This document shows positions 9,448 through 22,075 of a DNA stretch of 64,000 nucleotides, piece after piece; position 1 is the stretch's first letter, and each line of letters starts with the position of its first letter. The stretch lies in assembly GCA_031772625.1 (NCBI GenBank), contig CM062817.1, positions 884,654,184-884,718,183 of the forward strand, in the 5' to 3' direction. The position numbers were made by a program, and so were the translations under genes. Under the pieces are notes generated by a model. It made no database searches and was not told the DNA's origin. It saw nothing but the letters and a program-made list of their open reading frames with translations. Source of the stretch: Pinus tabuliformis (Eukaryota; Streptophyta; Pinopsida; Pinales; Pinaceae).

Positions 9448-12400
9448 CTATCCCCCCTTAGTGACAACTTCCTGAACTCCAACCATAAATCAAAGTTTAG
9501 TGAACTTCGCCTCTGTGAGAGCCTTTGTAAAGATGTCTGCAACTTGATCATTTGTTGAACAATATTGCACTTCAAGAACATGGTCGTGAATGAGCTTTCT
9601 GATGAAGTGCATGTGCAGTTCAATGTGTTTGCTGTTCTGATGTTGGACTGGATCTTTGCATAGCTGAATGGCACTTTGATTATCACACCAAAGTGTAGTC
9701 GGATGCTGCTGCTGAAGGTCAAATTCTGACAGGATCTGACGAAGCCACAAGGCTTCCTTACTAGCTTCTACGGCACCACGATACTCTGCTTCTGCTGATG
9801 AAAGAGAAATGGCACCTTGTTTCTTGCAAGCCCATGTAGTAGGTCCTGAAACAAGAGTGAACACATAACCGGCAGTAGACTTCCAATCATCAGGGTCACC
9901 AGCCTAATCGAAATCAGTGAAACCAACCAATAGAGGAGATGCTTCGGCACTGTAATGAATCCCAAACTGAACTGTACCTCGAACATAACGAAGTATTATT
10001 TTAGCTGCTTTCCAATGACTCTCACGTGGGTTTTGCATGAATTGAGCAACAAGGCCAACAACAAAGGAAAGGTCAGGATGAGTATGGGTTAGATACAAAA
10101 GTTTTCCTACAAGTTGGCGGTATAAGGTAGCATCAAATTCAGGAGAATTAAAAGTTACTGAAAGTTTGAGTCCAGACTGAAAAGGAGAAGGGGCTGGCTT
10201 ACAGTCTTCCATGTGAAAGTGGCGTAGAATATCACAGGCATACTTGGACTGAGAAAGGGAAATACCTTCCTTCGATTGCAAGACTTGAAGACCGAGAAAA
10301 TAATGTAAGTGTCCTAATTCTGTCATTCAAACTTCCTTTTAAGGCTAGACTTCACATGGTTTATAAGGTTGGGATCACTACAGGTAAGGATAAGATCATC
10401 AACATAAAGAACAAGAATGATAAGAGACTTGCCCACTTGCTTGGTGTAGACAGTATTGTCAGAATGACACCTAGAAAAGCCAGATTCTAAAAGAAAGCTA
10501 TCCATTTTGGCATACCAAGCTCGAGGAGCTTGCTTGAGACCATAAAGGGATTTCTTAAGCCGACATACAAGGCTGGAGTCTATTTTTATGAAGCCAATGG
10601 GTTGTTCCATGTAGATTTCTTCATGCAAGTCCCCATGCAAGAAGGTAGATTTAACATCCATCTGATGGACTTCCCATTTGAACGAGGCAGCAAGGGAAAG
10701 AACAAGACGGATAGAGTTCATTTTGGCAACAGGGGAGAAGGTTTTAGTGTAGTCAATGCCTTCAACCTGTGAAAAACCTTTATCAACAAGACGAGCTTTA
10801 TGTTTATCAACTTTCCCATCTCATCCATACTTGGTTCTGTAAACGCATTTGCATCTAACAAGTTTTCGTCCCTTTGGTAGAGGAACAACATCCCATGTAT
10901 CATTTGCCAATAATGAATGATATTCTTCATTCATAGCTGCTTCCCAATCTGGATGGCCTGAAGCTTCTGCAAAGGTGTCAGGATCATAATTTACTGGAGC
11001 TTGAGCCAGTAAAGAAGAGGCTCTGTCAAACTGAGAATGTGTGCGTCACTGATCTGTAGGATCACCGACAAGATCACCTGCTGCATCTCGAGTAGCACGA
11101 ACCCATTTTGGAAGCTGAGGAGCTGAAGGAGGATCCTGAGATGGTGGGGGAGGATTGTCATCCTCACTTTCATCAAGAAATGTTTTCAAAAGTAGAAGAG
11201 ATAGGAAGAGGTGGCACATCCGCCGGACTAGGCTCGCAGGCCGATATATTTTCATCAAATTTTACATCTCTTCTAATGATAACATTTTTGGACTTAAATG
11301 GAATAAGTCTATAGCCTTTGACATCTTCAGAATATCCAACAAAAGTACATTTTTCACTCTTAGGTTCTAAAGCTTTATGCTTTTCATTTGGAATATGGGC
11401 CCACGCTTCACTTCCAAAAGCACGAAAGTGACTTACATCTGGTTTGATTGAGCTACATAATTCTTCTGGAGTGATATTCTTTAAAGCCTTAGTAGGACTG
11501 CGATTTATTATGTAATTTGCACAGTTAATTGCTTCTGCCCAAAAACTAAGACCAAGTCCTTTAGATTGTAGCATACAATTAGCCATTTCCTTTAAGGTGC
11601 AATTCTTCCTTTCAGCTACACCATTTTGTTGTGGAGTATATGGAACAGTATGTTGCATTTGAATTCCATTCTCAGTGCAAAATTTGATGAATGTGTTTTT
11701 AACATATTCTCCGCCATTATCAAATCTTAGCTTAAGAATTTGATGTCCATATTGTTTTTCAACAAAGGTTTTGAAGGCCAAAAATGTGTTAAATACTTCA
11801 CTCTTGAGTTTTAAGAAGTATACCCAAGTGCGTCTGGAGACATCATCAATGAAAGTTAAGAAATACTTGCAGCCAGAGAATGAAACAATAGGAAGTGGAC
11901 CACATAAATCACTATGCACAAGCTGTAAAGGGGCTGAGGCGTGCCAAGAGGCACGTTTTTCAAAATTGTCTCGATGATGTTTTCCGAGTACACATCCGGA
12001 ACAAACACCATCTCTGCAAGATACCATAAGAAGACCTGTCACCATATTTTCTTTACATAGATGCTGAAGGGAGCGATAGTTTAAGTGACCAAATCACTCA
12101 TGCCAAAGTTTGCTCACTTCATCGTTATGAGCAACAAATACTGAGAGAATATTTGATGACCCAAAGTTGTGAAACTTATACAACCTTGTAGAATCATCAG
12201 CAATGCAAGTAGCCAAAATCTGTTTAGGATCTCTTAAGTCCTTGATTACAACATCATGAGGTGAAAATTCAACGATTTTACCTTCACCTGAATGAGTTAT
12301 CTGATATACAGATAGAAGGTTGCAGGATAAGGTTGGAACGCATAATACATCATTAAACTAACCATTGTCTAGATGAACAGTTCCAGTCCCTACAACACTA

Positions 12401-13559
12401 AGAGATCTATCATCACCAACATATATATTTTTGGTGTTACAATCATTTAAAGAAGAAAACATGGCTTTGTTTTTGGTCATGTGATAACAAGCTCCAGAAT
12501 CAATGATCCACTCATGAGAATGAGAAGAAGAAGATACATTTAATGCATAACCAGACCGAGATGATTGACAACCACATGCAGAAAGTGCCATTCCTAAAGA
12601 TGAAGTTGAAGGTGAAGAATGCTCCAAATGGATGTTATGTTTCTTCATCGCTGCTTCCAAGGCTTCCATCTTCTTAAAGCATTTTGATTCTAAGTGGCCA
12701 TCTCGATTACAAAAATTGCAATGTCTATTAGTCTTCTTCCCTTTGTTTTTATTTGTCTTATCATTTTGTTGAAATGATTTTTCATTTTGAGGCTGAAATT
12801 GCTTAGGACCCTTGTTTGATTTAGGAACATTCTTTTTAGGATATGACTTCTTAAGATTCTTTGAATTTGGTTGCTGTTGAGCAGCTAACGTTTTCTTGGA
12901 AGAGTTTCCAAGATTAAGAAGACCAAGGTGTAAGATTTTTTCTTGTTCTCTTATTAAAGAATCACAAAAAGAGTCAAAGGAAGGGGACTTGTAGTCTGTT
13001 CCTTGAGAAATGAAGGCTTCTCTTGTAGAATGGAAGGTGGAAACAAACACAGAGTAGGCTGGTCCCACTTAGTAAGAATGGAATAGATAAGGTTACTATC
13101 TTCTTTCTTAACTTTAACACCTTCCAAGAGATATCTAAGGGTCTTGAACTTGGACAAGAAATCTTCAATGCAAGAAAAATTATTAGGGTCCAATGTAAGC
13201 AACTCATTTTCAAGTTGATGGGCTCTAAGTTCATTTTTAATCCCAAAAACTTTATTGATTTGTTTCATTGCTTCATCAGGAGTATCAAGTTCTTCAATAC
13301 GGAATCTAAGATCTGGAGAAATAGACATCCCTATCAATACACGTGCTTGATCTTGCCTATTTTCCCATTTAGCAGCCTTATTTTCATCCTTCGGTTTCTT
13401 TTCTTTGCCTGAGGCTATTCTGTAGAGACCTTTACTTCTAAGTAAATCCTCAATGTAGGCCAACCATTGGAAGTAGTTGGTGCTGTCAAGGGTAACTTGG
13501 TATTGACTTTCTATTTTAATGGAAATTGAAGCTAAAGATGCTGAAACTAAGTGTTCCAA
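9448..13559 (-). pseudogene. Copia F gag-pol (multiply broken)
   Basis: Minus-strand polyprotein matching E along its length. Gag is at 13559-12360, with zinc knuckle CNFCNRDGHLESKC near 12710. The protease motif is IDSGACYHMTKN near 12500. The integrase at 12045-11250 has HSDLCGP, RFDNGGEYV and PQQNGVAERKN. The RT at 10930-10320 has [12 protein letters not shown] and LYVDDLIL. RNase H (SSAEAEYRGAVEASKEALW) is near 9780 and the end (VADIFTKAL) near 9510. Frame changes occur near 13060, 12350, 11250, 10930, 10720 and 10325, besides stops. The usual start region has no ATG where E has one (ATA instead). F cannot make its own enzymes. Confidence 0.9.
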
Positions 13560-14109
13560 TGGATAAATCTCAAAAAATTAGGCTGGTTTAAAAAAAACGG
13601 CTCTGAAAACGGCTTCTGGATGAAGAAGTTATGGCTTTTGAAAAAAAGTTGTTGAAGTTGCCGACGAAGTGCGAGAATGTGCGGAAATGAAAAAGTCCGC
13701 CTCCACAAAATGGAGACTTGAACCCAAGACCTCTACTCTCTTAAAATAGCTTTGAACCAATTGAGCCATACAAAAAATTTGTGAGAGAGAGAGAGGGGGG
13801 GGGTGCTTTGGGTTGCGTGCTTGCTTTGAGAAAGCTCTTTTTCCCTACAAAACAAAAAACACAAAACCCAACACAGACATGCAAAGAAAACGAACCTTAC
13901 GGATCGAAGTTAGCTTTAGCCGAAAAACTAAATATTTTCAAAAATGGACCTCGCGGCTCAAAGTTAGCTTTAGCCGGAAACTAAATATTTTCCTCAATGT
14001 TTCTGATTTTCCGATATCACCCTAAGGCGCAGGGAAGAGAGTATATGCATGAGAAAAATCCTTCCTTTCTATTTCTGATTTGCCCAGATCGCACAAGTCG
14101 CAGGGCAAA
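13560..14109 (-). other. Leader of copia F next to gag
   Basis: Matches E's leader at 22081-22610 in reverse, including a purine microsatellite (GA repeat followed by a G run, 13783-13802) opposite E's long CT repeat. It ends at GAGCA (14110-14114), the left duplication of element H. No coding sequence. Confidence 0.85.
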
Positions 14110-14114
14110 GAGCA

Positions 14115-16487
14115 TGTTAGCGCTTGAGATTTCACCCTAGGCTGAGAAAAGTAAATCTTCAAGGCTACATCAAACCATTTCACCTCGTAGCTAGCCCTAC
14201 GAGGTATGAGAAGGCTCTCTCGGGTCAGATTCGGTAGATCTTTCAATATGATTAGGCTGACCAATTAAGAATAAAGATTTTAGGGTAGTAAATTGATAGG
14301 GGGGTTGGATTTAATGATTTTTGGGGTTTTTGGTGGCAATTGGAGGGAGTGCAATTCAGGGTGCGGGGATTGGGCTCAGTTTTTGCAGGGGGTTCTTTGG
14401 GGCAAGGTAGGAACTTGTGCTGATGCCTTTGGCTTGGATGAGTGATCAGGGAAGAAAGAGAGGAGGTTAAAGAGGGCAAACAAGGACTTTGAATCCTCTT
14501 TAAACAGTGGAAAACATATATATTGAACAAAATTAAAAGCTGAGCATGGCATGCATGAATTCAAACTTTATCACTTCATCTTGTTCAATTAGCAGCAAAG
14601 AAAGAGAGATGTAACACATAAGCAAACTTACAGTAACAATTAGAAGACACACCATCAACACAATAATCCACAATAATCCACAATGAAGTCTGCAAAACCC
14701 TGGCTTTCCTTTCCTTAAATTGCAGAAATAGATGTACAATACACAATAATGTTTCTCCCACAAGAGTCCAACCATGAAAATGAGAAGGAGAGAGCATAAT
14801 ATAGACCATCTAGACCATCTAACTCCTTTACCCACCTCTAGGGGTCGAGCTCAGCTTCCTAGGAGCAGTTTGAACTAATTCTAAACTAAGAACTAGAAAA
14901 TAGGCAGCCAAACAACTTGCCTCTATTACTTAACTAACTCATCCATGCATTAATTTTTCACTTTTTACATCATGGAAGCTTCTAGAAGGGTAAAGAGAGA
15001 TAAAATCTATCAAAGTGCCATGAAAATATTACATTTATCCATCATCTACAAGTAAAAATGGTCAACCATAGTCAAAACAGTGTTTTTTGACAAAAAAGGT
15101 CAATTCTGGCAAAGCTGGCTGGAATGGTCGCGCCCCCTGTTCAAATGGTCGCGCCCCTTTGCAGCTACTTTTGAGTGGGTTTCACTGGTCCAAATCAGGT
15201 GCAAGATGGCTCATTGGAAAGCTTGGTCTGTCTAATTTCCATCCCAAGTGGAATTTCTGAATTTGGAGTTGTTTTGACCCCTCAAAAGTCAATTCTCCCA
15301 AGGTCACTTTCTGCAACTCAAAAAGTGGGCAGAAAGTCATTTTTTTGATGTATTTTGAGCTTTTGGAGGCTCAAATCTCAAAATCAGGCTTCTCCCAAGT
15401 ATTGGTAATTTTTCTCTTTGCATGCCCTTTCCAAAAATGCCAATTTTTCAAAATTCCGAGCAATCCTCCAGAATGGTCGCGCGCGGGGCGCGACCATTTC
15501 ATGGGCAAAAACCTGTAATTTTACCAAAAAATTCACAAATGACAAAATTTTCTCCAAATTTCTTGAAATTTGGGCTGGGAGTCCCCAATCAAGTACCATG
15601 CTCATTCAAAGAGGCTTTGGCCAAAATTTGGAGTGGATCGGACGTTTTCCTTCGTTTTTGTGCTTTGGCCAACCGTCCTTGGAGCACCTTCGTTCTCGCC
15701 GGTATTTTTGACATTTCTCTCAAACCATGACACCTGTGTATAAAGTGAAAGAGGTTTTTCTTCCTTGGCATGTTGTGGACAAAAACCTCTCTCAATTTTG
15801 TAAAATTCATCTTTTATTGCTCTGAAACATCATTTGATTGCAACTTGTCCCGATGTGTGAAACAAGGGATTTTGTCGAAATGGAGCGAAATGAAGGGGAT
15901 AGAGGGCTTCTAAATTCTTGGGGAAATTTTTGGGAGTGGGGAGGGATGTTAGGAAGCAGGGGAAAGTGGAATCTTAGAGATTGAGTGAGGGGAAGGGGTC
16001 GAAAAGGACAAAACACAGGTCAAACCTAGAAAATTGCCAGGTTGTAGCTAGAAACTAGGGTTTGTGCAAAAATGAGGAATTTGGCGGATCTAAGGGATGG
16101 GAAGTGTTTGATAAGGTACTTTAAGGATAGGTAAAGGTGTATGAACATCTGGAAACAAGTTTTTCCAATGATTTGACCATCCAAGAGAAATTGGCTTCAA
16201 AACCCTAGGAGAGAGAAATGACCTTGCCAAGGTGCAACTGAAGCATGAAAATGGTGTGAAATGACTCATTCGACACTGACATGATAATGACAACCCTCTG
16301 AATGATGATAGACTCAGCTGAATGATGACACAGACTGACATTTGGGCAAACCCTAGACCTAATGGCTAGTGACCAAATTTTGCTTGAAAACTCTTTGAAA
16401 TGACAAAATTTGACCTTGACACTCTGAGACCACTTTGTAAGAGCACATTTGATCACTGGAGGAAGGCTGGAAAGACTGACACTAACA
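14115..16487 (-). repeat. 3' LTR of H
   Basis: 2,373 bp. Contains an 11-bp-arm inverted repeat (AATGGTCGCGC at 15472-15482, its complement at 15488-15498) and two further GGTCGCGCCCC strings near 15125-15160. No protein in its open frames is recognisable, and the frames recur only because the other LTR is a copy. Confidence 0.93.
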
Positions 16488-16852
16488 TTGGCTCCAATGG
16501 GGATGGTAGCTCCTTGGAGGTGCCAAGAACCTCAGACCTCTGGGAGAGCAGACCAGTGCTTTCAACCATTGGGCGATGGAGTCATTATTTGACAAACAAT
16601 ACAAGACTTTGACTCATTTATTGAATGAAAACTTTGACTGAAAACTAACTGAAACTTAACTAAAACTTGACTCAAACCGACTCGATGGCAAACTGAAATA
16701 ACTTGAAAAAACTCACTCAACAGACCAAACACAAATGACTCATGACCGACTTAACTAAAACAAGAACTTACAAAGCTTTTTGAAGGGCAGCAGTCCATCA
16801 AGATTTGAAATCATGATGACAACCACCTGTGTTTCTTACAAGACAATATACA
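16488..16852 (-). other. Non-coding 3' part of H
   Basis: Between the gag frame and the 3' LTR. Rich in degenerate ACTGAAA / TGACTCA-like strings at 16600-16760. I see no gene and no clear purine tract. Confidence 0.6.
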
Positions 16853-18643
16853 TCAAACTATATCAAAATGCCAATGTAACCAATCAAGCAGATGCCTTCT
16901 TGATTGGTTCTCCTGATCAGATCTTCTGGTCAACAATACAAACCTATAACTGAGCATCCAAAAACATAGCTGACCATGATCTCCTTCATCACTGAACACT
17001 GCAATAAACACTATCACTGCTGGCTGCAACAAACTTGCTAGAGGATCGTGAAAAACATGAAGATTTTCCATTGCCACCTCCTGCTGAAAGAACAAGGTGT
17101 CTTTTGTTTCAAATTCTGATCTGCCTTCCTCATGTGCTTCGGTGAAAGTATGCTCATGGGCTTCAAAAAACTCCGAACAAATGGATGAGCAGATCTCTTC
17201 TTGGAAAAACATTTCAGCACATGAAACATATGAAGAATTTGAATGGAAATCCTGAATGCTATGATCTTCTATGGTGTGAATGTGCTGTAGGTCATCTTCA
17301 TATGATATCACAACTAAATTATCAAGTTCCTTATTACATTCTTCAATCATAAGGAAAGAAACTTCAGCTGATTCTTGAAGTGCACCAATGACATTTCTAT
17401 CATCTACCATAAATTCATCCAAAGGAACTGTTTCACTTACTTGAATGAAGATGTCATCTTGCTTTTCATGAACTGACTGAATTACCTCCTCATGCAGGCT
17501 CTGTTCTAATGGCATGAGAACATTTGGATCAAAAACTTTGTCTATGGTCTCAACAACAAAATTCTCCCTTTCAAGATTCAGCACAAGGTATTCTTGGTCA
17601 TCACAATCTGAATGTAGCTCTAAAGTAGCTGACTGGACATTATCGCACTCTACAATCAGCACTGGACTTACTTGCATGCTGCTGTCTTCTATGGGCAGAT
17701 CTGAAATGTCATTCTCCCTTTCATCAATTACAGCCATATGACAAATTTCAACCTGCTGATCTATAAAGTTGCTTACAAGACTGTCATCCTTTTCAGAAGA
17801 GGAAGAAGGTCCACCATAATCTTCTTGACCATGTGTGCACTGCAAATCTGCATTAACTTGAGCTGGAGCAAGACCTCTCAAGAGCTGATCTATCTCCTCT
17901 TCGAACAAAGGAGATAATGCCTTTTGTTTTCTTCTGCTCAAACAGTGATTGTCTTCATTGATTTCAAGTGAAGGAGTATACAGATTGTCCTCATACTACT
18001 GATCCATTTCATGCAATTTCTGTTGATTGTCAAGAGGCGAAATTTTTTCATTTTCCACCATACTAAGATCTTGGTCCTGCTGCAAATTTTCATGATCGTC
18101 TCTATGGGAATCCTCTAGGTTCTCTTCATGTTGCTGAAATGGATTCTCATACAAAGCCTCCATAATCTCAACATCCATAAAATTATCATCTTCATAATAC
18201 TTCTCAAGGCTTTCAATAAAATTATGTACATGGCTACAACAGTTCTGAACGAAAATCAAAGATGGATATGATTCTTTATACTTTTCAAAGAACACGGTAT
18301 GAAAATCCCTTAAACAATAAATTGAAGCAGATGGCAAACTTTCATACCAGAATCGGGCTTCATCTTCCAGAGTAGCCATAAACATTTTCATCAAACAGTC
18401 CTCAGGAAAATTGATCTTTAACTTGCGAACATGCATATGAAATCTAATCAAATGTAAAGCAGCATCCTTCTTACCATCAACGTTAAATGTGGGCAGATTC
18501 CTTGACCAATCTACCTTGGGCATCTTATTCGGAAAACCTGGAATGTGATCTCGGCTCAAGGGAGCATATCTTCTTGCAATCTGATCCATCTTGAGAAATC
18601 TCAAAGCTACTGATCTCTCTGCAGTGAAGTCACCATGAAGCAC
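16853..18643 (-). pseudogene. Gag-like protein of H, one internal stop
   Basis: One minus-strand frame of 597 codons with a single in-frame TAG at 17996-17998, preceded by CAG. The first ATG is at 18589. Residues about 30-130 from there look like a gypsy gag domain (LIRFHMHVRKLKINFPED, EARFWYESLP, FHTVFFEKYKESYP). The rest is very acidic, rich in Glu and Asp, with no zinc knuckle and no enzyme motif. The last 35-40 residues are less acidic. The putative role is particle formation for H RNA. The internal stop fits a C-to-T change of CAG. Whether the acidic half belongs to Gag or was acquired is unknown. Confidence 0.75.
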
Positions 18644-18931
18644 AGGTTGCTGGATTCTTCAGTGAAAGGAGTCGCCAGTGAATGATTTCAGCCTTTCAAG
18701 TGTCTGATCATTGTCCACTATCAACAATCAGATCTAAACTTGATACATGTACTGGGGTAAAATACAAATGAAGTGTTCGTATTCACAAGCTCACGGAGAT
18801 TGACTGAAGCAGCGTTTATCTACTAACGCTGATGTAAAACAAGAGCGTTTTCGAAGGCTTCTGGCGTAACTTCAGGCTCCGTCTAAGACTTAAGAAATCA
18901 CACTACAATGAGCAAATTACAAATTTGTTCT

Positions 18932-18948
18932 CCCCAGTATGGTCGCCA
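18932..18948 (-). promoter_or_regulatory. Primer binding site of H (tRNA-Arg-like)
   Basis: On the minus strand TGGCGACCATACTGGGG lies three bases after the 5' LTR. From memory of plant tRNA-Arg, 14 of 17 positions pair with its 3' end. Arg primer sites are described for Ogre/Tat gypsy elements. Confidence 0.6.
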
Positions 18949-18951
18949 ATA

Positions 18952-21324
18952 TGTTAGCGCTTGAGATTTCACCCTAGGCTGAGAAAAGTAAATCTTCAAG
19001 GCTACATCAAACCATTTCACCTCGTAGCTAGCCCTACGAGGTATGAGAAGGCTCTCTAGGGTCAAATTCGGTAGATCTTTCAATATGATTAGGCTGACCA
19101 ATTAAGAATAAATATTTTAGGCTAGTAAATTGATAGGGGGGTTGGATTTAATGATTTTTAGGGTTTTTGGTGGCAATTGGAGGGAGTGCAATTCAGGGTG
19201 CGGGGATTGGGCTCAGTTTTTGCAGGGGGTTCTTTGGGGCAAGGTAGGAACTTGTGCTGATGCCTTTGGCTTGGATGAGTGATCAGGGAAGAAAGAGAGG
19301 AGGTTAAAGAGGGCAAACAAGGACTTTGAATCCTCTTTAAACAGTGGAAAACATATATATTGAACAGAATTAAAAGCTGAGCATGGCATGCATGAATTCA
19401 AACTTTATCACTTCATCTTGTTCAATTAGCAGCAAAGAAAGAGAGATGTAACACATAAACAAACTTACAGTAACAATTAGAAGACACACCATCAACACAA
19501 TGATCCACAAGAATCCACAATGAAGTCTGCAAAACCCTGGCTTTCCTTTCCTTAAATTGCAGAAATAGATGTACAATACACAATAATGTTTCTCCCACAA
19601 GAGTCCAACCATGAAAATGAGAAGGAGAGAGCATAATATAGACCATCTAGACCATCTAACTCCTTTCCCCACCTCTAGGGGTCGAGCTCAGCTTCCTAGG
19701 AGCAGTTTGAACTAATTCTAAACTAAGAACTAGAAAATGGGCAGCCAAACAACTTGCCTCTATTACTTAGCTAACTCATCCATGCATTAATTTTTCACTT
19801 TTTACATCATGGAAGCTTCTAGAAGGGTAAAGAGAGATAAAATCTATCAAAGTGCCGTGAAAATATTACATTTATCCATCATCTACAAGTAAAAATGGTC
19901 AACCATAGTCAAAACAGTGTTTTTTGACAAAAAAGGTCAATTCTGGCAAAGCTGGCTCGAATGGTCGCGCCCCCTGTTCAAATGGTCGCGCCCCTTTGCA
20001 GCTACTTTTGAGTGGGTTCCACTGGTCCAAATTAGGTGCAAGATGGCTCATTGGAAAGCTTGTTCTGTCTACTTTCCATCCCAAGTGGAATTTCTGAATT
20101 TGGAGTTGTTTTGACCCCTCAAAAGTCAATTCTCCCAAGGTCACTTTCTGCAACTCAAAAAGTGGGCAGAAAGTCATTTTTTTGATGTATTTTGAGTTTT
20201 TGGAGGCTCAAATCTCAAAATCAGGCTTCTCCCAAGTATTGGTAATTTTTCTCTTTGCATGCCCTTTCCAAAAATGCCAAGTTTTCAAAATTCCGAGCAA
20301 TCCTCCAGAATGGTCGCGCGCGGGGCGCGACCATTTCATGGGCAAAAACCTGTAATTTTACCAAAAAATGCACAAATGACAAAATTTTCTCCAAATTTCT
20401 TGAAATTTGGGCTGGGAGTCCCCAATCAAGTACCATGCTCAGTCAAAGAGGCTTTGGCCAAAATTTCGAGTGGATCGGGCGTTTTCCTTCGTTTTTGTGC
20501 TTTGACCAACCGTCCTTGGAGCACCTTCGTTCTTGCCGGTATTTTTGACATTTCTCTCAAACCATGACACCTGTGTAAAAAGTGAAAGAGGTTTTTCTTC
20601 CTTGGCATGTTGTGGACAAAAATCTCTCTCAGTTTTGCAAAATTCATCCTTTATTGCTCTGAAACATCATTTGATTGCAACTTGTCCCGATGTGTGAAAC
20701 AAGGGATTTTGTCGAAATGGAGCGAAATGAAGGGGATAGAGGGCTTCTAAATTCTTGGGGAAATTTTTGGGAGTGGGGAGGGATGTTAGGAAGCAGGGGA
20801 AAGTGGAATCTCAGAGATTGAGTGAGGGGAAGGGGTCGAAAAGGACAAAACACAGGCCAAACCTAGAAAATTGCCAAGTTGTAGCTAGAAACTAGGGTTT
20901 GTGCAAAAATGAGGAATTTGGCGGATCTAAGGGATGGGAAGTGTTTGATAAGGTAGTTTAAGGATAGGTAAAGGTGTATGAACATCTGGAAACAAGTTTT
21001 GCCAATGATTTGACCATCCAAGAGAAATTGGCTTCAAAACCCTAGGAGAGGGAAATGACCTTGCCAAGGTGCAATTGAAGCATGAAAATGGTGTGAAATG
21101 ACTCATTCGACACTGACATGATAATGACAACCCTCTGAATGATGATAGACTCAGCTGAATGATGACACAGACTGACATTTGGGCAAACCCTAGACCTAAT
21201 GGCTAGTGACCAAATTTTGCTTGAAAACTCTTTGAAATGACAAAATTTGACCTTCACACTCTGAGACCACTTTGTAAGAGCACATTTGATCACTGGAGGA
21301 AGGCTGGAAAGACTGACACTAACA
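18952..21324 (-). repeat. 5' LTR of H
   Basis: 2,373 bp, collinear with 14115-16487 and about 98% identical by eye. The inverted repeat recurs at 20309-20319 and 20325-20335. Confidence 0.93.
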
Positions 21325-21329
21325 GAGCA

Positions 21330-21646
21330 TACATAGAAATGAAAGGTATAGAACCGGTAATAGAAAAGGCTAAATAAACCGAAACCGAAATAAACAGAGA
21401 GAAAATAACTGTAAACTGCAAATAAACACTGTATACCTCCAGATCTTAAAAATGACGCAGCTAGGGCTACTAGAAACCTTTTCGCGTGAAACGAAAGGGG
21501 TTCCTCACTAGAACAGATGCTCCCAACACAACAGAGAAGTCCTCTCGGCCCGAAAGCAGTCAGAAATAGTAGATCTAGGAAACGGCAATCGGATGCAGTT
21601 CTACCGGCTTTAGATTTGGATCACCAATGGACGCGGCCCTCAAATA
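21330..21646 (-). other. Leader of copia F next to its primer site
   Basis: Inverted match to E leader 8611-8926. It stops at the right GAGCA duplication of H. No coding sequence. Confidence 0.85.
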
Positions 21647-21658
21647 GCTCTGATACCA
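21647..21658 (-). promoter_or_regulatory. Primer binding site of F (tRNA-iMet)
   Basis: GCTCTGATACCA on the plus strand, the exact complement of TGGTATCAGAGC, next to the LTR start at 21659. Confidence 0.94.
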
Positions 21659-22075
21659 TGTAGGAATTTACAGGGTAAGTTCCTCAGACAAAACACCAAA
21701 GGACATCGCTCACAACCAGATCGTAGATCAATACACCAGTATTTTTAACGTGGTTAAAACCCTCAAAGAGGGAAACAGTCCACGGCCTGAGCCAACGCGA
21801 CCACTTCAGGCAATTTATTAATAAAAGAATGAAAATTTACATATGTTTCTCTCATGCACGGATTACCCTACAAATGACCTTCCATGCGCTTTAAATAGAA
21901 ATCATGGACCAATCAGGTGTCAAGCCACAGATCAAGTGTCAGTAATACCGAGGAGAGAATGAACCGTCGGATTGTAAGTTACAAAATGTACAACGGTAAA
22001 GAAACACACTTTACCTAACTCTATACTAGACCAAGTTGTACTTAACTATTTCCTATGTGTCGGAATATCCTAACA
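21659..22075 (-). repeat. 5' LTR of copia F
   Basis: 417 bp. It lacks about 23 bases present in the 3' LTR near 9236-9262 (between GAACCGTCGGAT and the following TCGGATTG), probably a deletion between short direct repeats. Confidence 0.94.

Larger units (their letters stand above)
14115..21324 (-). mobile_element. Non-autonomous gag-only LTR element H (Tat/Ogre-like)
   Basis: 7,210 bp with a perfect GAGCA duplication (14110-14114 and 21325-21329). Two LTRs of exactly 2,373 bp (TGTTAGCG...ACTAACA) flank only 2,464 bp of inside. The inside holds a tRNA-Arg-like primer site and one gag-type frame. No protease, RT, RNase H or integrase is present. Long LTRs and the Arg primer site are features of the Tat/Ogre lineage of Ty3/gypsy, so I infer a gag-only relative of that lineage moved by a full partner elsewhere. 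By eye the LTRs differ at about 40 positions with no net length change, so H is the youngest or among the youngest insertions here. Confidence 0.9.
8927..22075 (-). mobile_element. Copia element F, inverted sibling inside E
   Basis: A minus-strand element of the same family as E, inserted in E's leader. The flanks are CTGCG (8922-8926) and CTGTG (22076-22080), a 5-bp duplication with one change. It has a 3' LTR 8927-9366, broken gag-pol 9448-13559, a leader split by H, a primer site and a 5' LTR 21659-22075. Its proteins and leader match E closely, but its reading frames carry many more stops and shifts. Confidence 0.94.

Noticed and set aside
14533..14835. 100-residue minus-strand open frame, repeated at 19370-19672
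   Set aside because: It lies in both LTRs of H, so the repeat is due to LTR identity; no domain and it overlaps other random frames.
15384..15810. Several overlapping open frames on both strands in the H LTR
   Set aside because: Open only because of base composition; no recognisable protein, and their conservation is explained by the LTR pair.
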